Made by a program: the position numbers and the translations under genes. The notes under the pieces were generated by a model. That model made no database searches and was not told where the DNA came from. It saw only the letters and a program-made list of their open reading frames with translations. Below, one piece after another: positions 58,904 to 64,000 of a stretch of DNA of 64,000 nt; the stretch's first letter is position 1; every line of letters begins with the position of its first letter. Source of the DNA: Gemmatimonadaceae bacterium (GTDB lineage: Bacteria; Latescibacterota; UBA2968; UBA8231); the NCBI GenBank assembly GCA_026706075.1, contig JAPOZM010000091.1:58551-122550 (forward strand). The letters run 5' to 3'.

Positions 58904-60049
58904 ATGAGCAGAGTGAACGCCTGTTGGCCAACCATGCTGGTGGCCGGCCTGATCGCCTCGACCGAGGTGCGCGCCGGCGAAGATGGGGAGTTGCGGTTCA
59001 ACCGCGTCGAGGGGATCTACCTGGGCGCCCGCAAGGACCTCGCCTACCCCGACGCCACGGGCCGCGGGTCGGCCAGCTACGGCCACCTGGGCTATGCCTT
59101 CGGCGCCCGCCAGTGGCAGTACCAGGTGGGCATCGAGGAGTTCTTCCGGCGGGGCTCGCCCCGGAGTCGGGAGAGTCTCGGCGTCGAGCTGCACGACCGG
59201 ATCGAGTCCCAGGACACCTGGCTGCTGACCCCCGAGGAGAACTCGGTCTACGCCGCCCTCTTCCGGCGGGACTACTTCGACTACTACCAGCGCCGGGGAT
59301 GGAGCGTCTACTCCCGCTACGACCATGACGGCCAGGTGCGGGTGACGGGCCGCTGGAGCCGGGACGAGCTCTCCTCCCTCGAGTCCCGGTCGAACTGGAG
59401 CCCCGTGGACTGGCACCTGGGGCGCTGGCACCCGCTGCGCACGCGGCTGGCGCGCGACACCTTCAACGACAACCCGGCCGCCGACGAAGGCCGGGCCTAC
59501 AGCCTGCGCCTCGACATCCAGGCGAAGGGCCCGGAGTTCCCGTGGTGGTCAGGCCGGAAGTGGCGGGTCGACGGCATGGTCGAGCACGGCGGCGGCCGCC
59601 TCGGCGGCGACTTCGCCTTTCGCCGGTTCCTGCTGGACGCCAGGCGGTACCTGCGCCACGGGGGGAACGACCTGGATCTGCGCCTGCGCCTGGGGCGGGG
59701 CTCCGGCGAGCTGCCCCGCCAGTATCTCTACCACCTCGGGGGTTTCGCCACCCTGCGCGGCTACCCGCACAAGGCGTTCTCCGGCGACCGGATGGTGCTG
59801 CTGAACGTCGAGTACTGGCACGATGACGTCGGCGTCCTGCTCGACACGGGCGCCGCCTGGTACTCCCCCGAAGGCGCCCGGCGGGCCCTGGAACGGGAAG
59901 ACCCGGGGCCGGAGGAAGAGGCGCGGTTCCGGAGGAGCCTGGGCTTCGCCGTTCGGCTCGACGAGGACTTCCGCGTCGGCATGGCCCGCCCCCTGGACGG
60001 ACCACGCCGCGGCTGGCGCTACTTCGCCCGCTTCAGCCGGGCCTTCTGA
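58904..60049 (+). CDS. Omp85/BamA-like outer-membrane barrel protein
   Basis: A 381-residue protein. A signal peptide (up to STEVRA) precedes a series of beta strands with aromatic residues at the ends. Near residues 275-305, GGFATLRGYPHKAFSGDRMV followed by LLNVEYW is the LRGY-type signature of Omp85/surface-antigen barrels. There is room for about 12-14 strands but not for the usual POTRA domains, so it is a barrel-only version. It ends in the aromatic F of FSRAF, as expected for outer-membrane insertion. The next gene starts directly after the stop (TGAATG). Confidence 0.75.
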   Translation: MSRVNACWPTMLVAGLIASTEVRAGEDGELRFNRVEGIYLGARKDLAYPDATGRGSASYGHLGYAFGARQWQYQVGIEEFFRRGSPRSRESLGVELHDRIESQDTWLLTPEENSVYAALFRRDYFDYYQRRGWSVYSRYDHDGQVRVTGRWSRDELSSLESRSNWSPVDWHLGRWHPLRTRLARDTFNDNPAADEGRAYSLRLDIQAKGPEFPWWSGRKWRVDGMVEHGGGRLGGDFAFRRFLLDARRYLRHGGNDLDLRLRLGRGSGELPRQYLYHLGGFATLRGYPHKAFSGDRMVLLNVEYWHDDVGVLLDTGAAWYSPEGARRALEREDPGPEEEARFRRSLGFAVRLDEDFRVGMARPLDGPRRGWRYFARFSRAF

Positions 60050-61204
60050 ATGGCTTACCACACCCTCTGGTCCTACTTGTGGGACCTGGTCGACGACGGC
60101 ATCGAGGACTCCGTCCGCTACCTCGGACAGGAGCTCGGCCTCGACGCCATCAGCGTCGCCACCGCGTATCACACCTTTCAGCAGCTGCGCCCCCAGCGCC
60201 CCGGCGCCAAGCTGCTCACGGCCAACACCGCTGCCGTGTATTTCCAGCCCGATCCCGTCCTCTACCAGGAGACGGTGCTTCGCCCCCACGTGGCGGCCCT
60301 GTCCCGCCAGGCCAATCCCCTGGCCCGCCTCGCGGGAGCCTGCCAGCGCGAGGGGCTCGACCTGATTTCGTGGACCGTGGGGCTCCACAACTCGCACCTG
60401 GCCGTCAACTACCCCCGCTGCGCCGAGCGCAGCGCCTACGGCGACAACCTCGGCTGGTCCCTGTGCCCGGGGGACCCGGACGTGCGCGCCTACCTGATCG
60501 CCCTGTGCCGCGACCTCGTCCTCAACTACCGGGTCCGGCGTCTGGAGCTGGAATCCTGCGCCTTCGGCGGGTACGGACACGCCCACTACCACGTCAAGGA
60601 CGGGGTGAACCTGGGTGCCGTCGGGCGCTACTTGTTCAGCCTGAGCTTCTCCCCCGGCTGCCTGGAGCGGGCACGCGAGCGGGGGATCGACGGGGAGGGC
60701 CTGCAGCGGTGGGTGCGCGGCCAGCTCGACCAGGTCTTCGCCGGCGGCCCTCCCCTGGAAGGCAGCCTCGAGGAGCTCGTCGTCGACCATGTCGAGCTGC
60801 AGGCCTACCAGACCCTGCGCGAGGATCTGGTCGTCTCGCTGGTGGAGGAGATCCGCCAGGCCACCGGCGCCGAGGTCTCCTTCCTGCTCATGGGCGACCG
60901 CTGGGGCGCCGGCATCGACGCGGCGCGCATGGCCGCCACCGCGGACCTGGTGGAGATCCTCGCCTACGTCGATGCCCCGGAGAAGATCACGCACCGGCTG
61001 GCGGCCATGAGAGAGACCGTGCCCGATCTGCGGCGCCTGGTGGTGGGCCTGCAGGCCTACTACCCCTGCGCTGTCGACGCCGACGGGCTGCTGGCCCAGG
61101 TGGAGGCGGCCCGGCGGGAAGGGGTGGAGCAGTTCTCCTACTACAACTACGGCATCATGCCCCGCCCCAACCTGGGGTGGCTGAGGCGCTGCATCCTCGC
61201 CTGA
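60050..61204 (+). CDS. Glycosidase-like TIM-barrel protein, uncertain family
   Basis: A 384-residue soluble protein with no signal peptide. It alternates strands and helices like a TIM barrel: LISWTVGLHNSHLA near 105, RRLELESCAFGGYGHAHYH near 170, EVSFLLMGDRWGAGID near 285, VVGLQAYYPC near 335 and QFSYYNYGIMPRPNL near 365. The pattern resembles alpha-amylase-like or GH10-like barrels of unassigned families; the acids at the ends of strands (ELESC, VEILAYVDAP) could be catalytic. It is adjacent to the Omp85 gene, with no space for a separate promoter. Confidence 0.5.
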   Translation: MAYHTLWSYLWDLVDDGIEDSVRYLGQELGLDAISVATAYHTFQQLRPQRPGAKLLTANTAAVYFQPDPVLYQETVLRPHVAALSRQANPLARLAGACQREGLDLISWTVGLHNSHLAVNYPRCAERSAYGDNLGWSLCPGDPDVRAYLIALCRDLVLNYRVRRLELESCAFGGYGHAHYHVKDGVNLGAVGRYLFSLSFSPGCLERARERGIDGEGLQRWVRGQLDQVFAGGPPLEGSLEELVVDHVELQAYQTLREDLVVSLVEEIRQATGAEVSFLLMGDRWGAGIDAARMAATADLVEILAYVDAPEKITHRLAAMRETVPDLRRLVVGLQAYYPCAVDADGLLAQVEAARREGVEQFSYYNYGIMPRPNLGWLRRCILA

Positions 61205-61264
61205 CTCCAGGCGAAGCACGAGCGGCAGGCGCCCCTCGACGTGCATCCCTAAGTTTTCACGCCG

Positions 61265-61594
61265 ATGCGCAACGAATCGGCGATGGCAGAGTGGCTTCTC
61301 GGATGCCGGCGTTACGGCTTGAGCGGCGGCATCGTGGCTCTGGCCGCCCTCGTGCTCGCCCTGTCCCTCTCCCTGCCTCTGCTGCACCACCTGCACCACG
61401 GCGGGCAGCTCGAGATCGAGGAGTGCCCGGTTTCGGCTCTCTCCACGGTCCTGTCCCTGGCCGTCCTTGCCGTCTTCGGCCTGCTGCTGCTGTCGCCGCC
61501 GCCCCGCGATACCCCTCTCTGCCATCCCGAGTTCGTCGCGCTCTGCGCCATCCATCTGGCAACGCAGGGCCCCCGCGCACCTCCCCGCTCCTGA
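61265..61594 (+). CDS. Small membrane protein with a His cluster
   Basis: 109 residues with two hydrophobic helices (IVALAALVLALSLSLPLL and ALSTVLSLAVLAVFGLLLLS) and between them HHLHHGGQLEIEECPVS, a likely metal-binding loop with four His and a Cys. A start at the ATG at 61283 (MAEWLLG) is also possible. I do not recognise the family, though it resembles small proteins found beside metal-uptake receptors. It precedes the lipoprotein and TonB receptor genes and may belong to the same metal-handling locus. Confidence 0.5.
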   Translation: MRNESAMAEWLLGCRRYGLSGGIVALAALVLALSLSLPLLHHLHHGGQLEIEECPVSALSTVLSLAVLAVFGLLLLSPPPRDTPLCHPEFVALCAIHLATQGPRAPPRS

Positions 61595-61651
61595 GCATCC
61601 GCACTTGATCGACTGAAGTCGCCTCGGCGGTCCTCCGCCGGGTGCGGATGC
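61595..61651 (+). ncRNA. Long two-tier hairpin between the small membrane protein and the lipoprotein
   Basis: GCATCCGCAC (61595-61604) pairs perfectly with GTGCGGATGC (61642-61651). Inside, CGGCGG (61625-61630) and CCGCCG (61635-61640) close a TCCT loop. Not followed by a T run. It could be an attenuator, a processed spacer or a regulatory leader of the lipoprotein gene 80 bases downstream. Confidence 0.4.
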
Positions 61652-61730
61652 GCTCTCCTGCCGTACCTCCGGGATCAGGCCGGCAAGGGGCCGGCTGTCC
61701 CCTTCCCTCAACTCAACGGAGAACCCAGCA

Positions 61731-62267
61731 ATGCTCAGGAGATTCACCACCCTCAGTACCGCTCTCCTCTTCCTCATCCTGGCGGGGTGCGGCGACGACG
61801 ACAACCCCGTCGATCCCGACCACAGTGATGAACATCACGCCGAAGCTTTCGGTCTGATCATCCGCAGCGGCGGCGAGGAGCTCGTCCGCTACGAGAACGG
61901 CGAGGTCGACGGCGTCATCGAGGTCGGACACGAACGGGAGACCCCCCTGCTCACGGTGCGCTTCATCGCCGAGGACGGCGACCTCTTCGCCCCCGACGCG
62001 GACGAGGGCTTCTCCCTGGGCTGGGAGATCGGCGACGAGAGCATCGCCGAGGTGGAGCAACACGAGGAGGACGGCCCCTGGGCCTTCCACATCGTCGGCC
62101 TCGGAGAGGGTGAGACCACTCTCGTCCTCAAAATCAACCACGGCGGACACGCCGACTTCGTCTCCAAGGAGATCGAGATCCACGTCGAGGAAGGCGGTCC
62201 GGGCGAGGATCACGACCACGACGACGATCACGACGATGAGGAGGACGATCACGACGACGACGGCTGA
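61731..62267 (+). CDS. Lipoprotein with His/Asp-rich metal-binding tail
   Basis: A 178-residue protein. A signal peptide ends in the lipobox LAGC (residue 20), followed by DDDNPVDPDHSDEHH. Residues ~40-155 look like one immunoglobulin-like beta domain. The last ~25 residues are almost only His, Asp and Glu (HDHDDDHDDEEDDHDDDG), an obvious divalent-metal-binding tail, most likely zinc or copper. It is tethered to a membrane on the periplasmic side. The TonB-receptor gene starts three bases downstream. Confidence 0.75.
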   Translation: MLRRFTTLSTALLFLILAGCGDDDNPVDPDHSDEHHAEAFGLIIRSGGEELVRYENGEVDGVIEVGHERETPLLTVRFIAEDGDLFAPDADEGFSLGWEIGDESIAEVEQHEEDGPWAFHIVGLGEGETTLVLKINHGGHADFVSKEIEIHVEEGGPGEDHDHDDDHDDEEDDHDDDG

Positions 62268-62270
62268 ACC

Positions 62271-64000
62271 TTGCGTTTCGTCCCCCTCTCCCTGCTCTTC
62301 ATGGGTCTGGCCGCGGCACCCGTCCGCGGCCAGACCGGCGCTCTGGCCGGCCACGTGGTCGACATGGAGAGCGGCCAGGCCGTGGGCTGGACCACCGTGG
62401 TCATCGAGAGCCTCGACCGGGCCCGGACCAGCGACGCCGGGGGGTATTTCTTCTTCGCCAACGTGCCCCCCGGCGTCCACGTCCTGCGCAGCCTGCGCAT
62501 GGGCTACCACCAGGCCCGCTTCGAGGTCGAGGTAACCGCCGGCGACACGACCCACGTCGATCTGCAGATCGGCCACGAGACGATCGCGGTGAGGGCCGTG
62601 GTCGTCGAGGGCGAGCGGGTCCACCTCTCCCCGCTGCAGGAACCGGAGGTGGTCTTCAGCAGCAGCAAGCTGCGCCAGAACCTGAGCCGCACCATCGCCG
62701 AGACCATCGACTACGAGCCGGGCATCGCCCAGCGCTCCATGGGGCCGGCGCCGTCGCGGCCGGTGCTGCGCGGCCTGGGAGGCGACCGCCTGCTGGTGCT
62801 CGAGGACGGGGAGCGCACCGGCGATCTGTCGGCCACCTGCTCGGACCACGCCGTGGCCATCGAGCCCATGACCACCGAGCGCATCGAGGTCGTGCGCGGG
62901 CCCCGGACCCTGCTCCATGGCTCCAATGCCCTGGCCGGGGTGGTCAACGTGGTGCGTGGATACGTGCCCTCCGAGCTGCCCGCCGGCCTGAGAGGTTCCT
63001 TCACCTGGCAGGGGGAGAGCGTCAACCGGGGCCTGGCCGGCGGCCTGGCCCTGGAGCAGGCCCTCGGGCCGGTGGCGGTGCGGGCCGACGGCAGTCTGCG
63101 CGACGCCAGCGCCATCGGCACCCCCCGCGGGGAGCTGCCCAACACCGAGATCCGCACGGGCAACACCTCGGTCGGCCTGGGGCTGATTCGGCCTTGGGGG
63201 CACGCGGGCGTCTCCGGCAGTCTCTACGACTCCGACTACGGCATCCCCCCCGACCCGGAGGGAGGCCACCCCCACGGCGTCTCCGTCGAGCTGCTGCGCC
63301 AGCACCTCGAAGGCCGCGGCGAGATCTTCGCCGGGCCGGCCTGGCTCCGGCGCCTGGAGCTGCACCACTCCTTCTCCCGCTACCAGCACGGGGAGTTCGA
63401 GGCCGACGGCTCCCTCGGCATGGAGTTCGGCGTCCTCTCCCATCACCTCGGGGCCCTGGCCCACCTCGAACCCCTTGGGGCCGTGGCCGACGGCGCCGCC
63501 GGCGTGTGGTACGAATACCGGAACTACGCCGCCGCCGGGCTCAACTTCACGCCCGCCTCCGAGGAGTACGCCGGCGCCCTCTACACCTACCAGGAGACGG
63601 AGGCCGGTCCCTGGTCCGCCAACGCCGCCCTGCGCTTCGACGTCCGCCGCGTCGAGCCCCGGGAGGAGCGCATCTCCCGGACCGTGGGCCGCATCCGCAG
63701 CCGCGACTTCGCCGGCTTCTCCGCCGGTCTGTCCAGCCACTACCGGGCCACCTCGAACCTGACCCTGGGCTCGACCCTGATGCGCACCTTCCGGGCCCCC
63801 GGTATCGAGGAGCTGTTCTCGGAGGGGCCCCACCTGGCCGCCTATTCCTACGAGGTGGGCAACGGGTCCCTGAACAGCGAACGCGGCCAGGGGCTGGAGC
63901 TCTTCGCCGAGTACCGCCGCCAGGACGGCCAGATCCACCTGGCCTTCTTCCGCAACGCCATCGACGGCTACATCTTCCCCAAGAACACGGGCGAGCGCAG
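62271..64000 (+). CDS. TonB-dependent outer-membrane receptor, ZnuD-like, 3' end outside the window
   Basis: The visible ~576 residues begin at a TTG (62271) three bases after the lipoprotein stop, with a signal peptide ending VRGQ. Residues ~20-110 are a carboxypeptidase-regulatory-like domain (TGALAGHVVDMESGQAVGWT ... RTSDAGGYFFFANVPPGVHV). The plug follows with TIAETIDYEPGIAQRS, PVLRGLGGDRLLVLEDGERT and RIEVVRGPRTLLHGSNALAG, then barrel strands. Several His-containing loops (SATCSDHAVAIE, PEGGHPHGVSVE) fit metal receptors of the ZnuD group. With the His-rich lipoprotein it suggests TonB-driven zinc (or copper) uptake. Confidence 0.8.
   Translation, partial: MRFVPLSLLFMGLAAAPVRGQTGALAGHVVDMESGQAVGWTTVVIESLDRARTSDAGGYFFFANVPPGVHVLRSLRMGYHQARFEVEVTAGDTTHVDLQIGHETIAVRAVVVEGERVHLSPLQEPEVVFSSSKLRQNLSRTIAETIDYEPGIAQRSMGPAPSRPVLRGLGGDRLLVLEDGERTGDLSATCSDHAVAIEPMTTERIEVVRGPRTLLHGSNALAGVVNVVRGYVPSELPAGLRGSFTWQGESVNRGLAGGLALEQALGPVAVRADGSLRDASAIGTPRGELPNTEIRTGNTSVGLGLIRPWGHAGVSGSLYDSDYGIPPDPEGGHPHGVSVELLRQHLEGRGEIFAGPAWLRRLELHHSFSRYQHGEFEADGSLGMEFGVLSHHLGALAHLEPLGAVADGAAGVWYEYRNYAAAGLNFTPASEEYAGALYTYQETEAGPWSANAALRFDVRRVEPREERISRTVGRIRSRDFAGFSAGLSSHYRATSNLTLGSTLMRTFRAPGIEELFSEGPHLAAYSYEVGNGSLNSERGQGLELFAEYRRQDGQIHLAFFRNAIDGYIFPKNTGER

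Noticed and set aside
1..64000. CRISPR arrays, prophage, integrase genes and rRNA
   Set aside because: I looked for regularly spaced short repeats, phage structural genes, tyrosine recombinases and ribosomal RNA and found none. The only tandem repeats are the gene-tail copies, the fic iterons and the IS ends.

Overview
The window is high-GC bacterial DNA, densely packed with genes on both strands. Several traits point to a poorly cultured FCB-superphylum lineage of the Latescibacterota / Krumholzibacteriota / Eisenbacteria kind. Two secreted proteins end in a C-terminal NPFN-type (T9SS/FlgD-like) module. There is a Gld-type ABC operon with a DUF4340 protein. Phytanoyl-CoA dioxygenase, enolase-superfamily and Gfo/Idh enzymes are present, together with large secreted propeller proteins. 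The phylum cannot be fixed from this sequence alone.

Layout. 1-1.6 kb: a cut-off nucleotidyltransferase and a fic gene, each with a single-base frame break; the fic promoter lies between two triplets of 11-bp iterons. 1.6-11.2 kb (minus): a long operon with an ABC-class ATPase, a GldA-like ATPase, a GldF-like permease, a double-length GldG-like protein, a DUF4340 protein, an APH-family kinase and a TPR protein. The gap between the GldG-like and DUF4340 genes is made entirely of degenerate tandem copies of the GldG-like gene's 3' end. 11.2-23.9 kb: a decarboxylase-like/Rieske fusion, a Gfo/Idh-rhomboid-Nudix operon, AddB-AddA recombination genes, a PHP phosphatase, a sugar/choline-type nucleotidyltransferase and a MetE-like protein.

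23.9-36.2 kb is an AT-richer accessory island. It holds a deleted HNH endonuclease, a two-gene unit of a PLD-family nuclease plus a large unrecognised partner (the best candidate here for an undescribed defence system), a decayed IS481 element, an unknown protein that may once have belonged to the same operon, further IS fragments, a HigA antitoxin with an IS-derived tail, a methyltransferase, an MNT-HEPN pair with a broken toxin, an orphan ribbon-helix-helix antitoxin and a nucleotidyltransferase-like protein.

36.2-49.1 kb is mostly metabolism: a hydrolase, two Nudix/GNAT genes, a hydroxyacid dehydrogenase divergent from DAHP synthase, an MFS carrier, an aldo-keto reductase, tRNA-Met, an LRR-propeller lipoprotein, an enolase-superfamily dehydratase and a PhyH dioxygenase. 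49.4-61.2 kb carries secreted and surface proteins, a FecCD-type ABC importer and a flavoprotein. 61.3-64 kb looks like a metal-uptake locus: a His-rich membrane peptide, a His/Asp-tailed lipoprotein and a TonB-dependent receptor that runs off the window.
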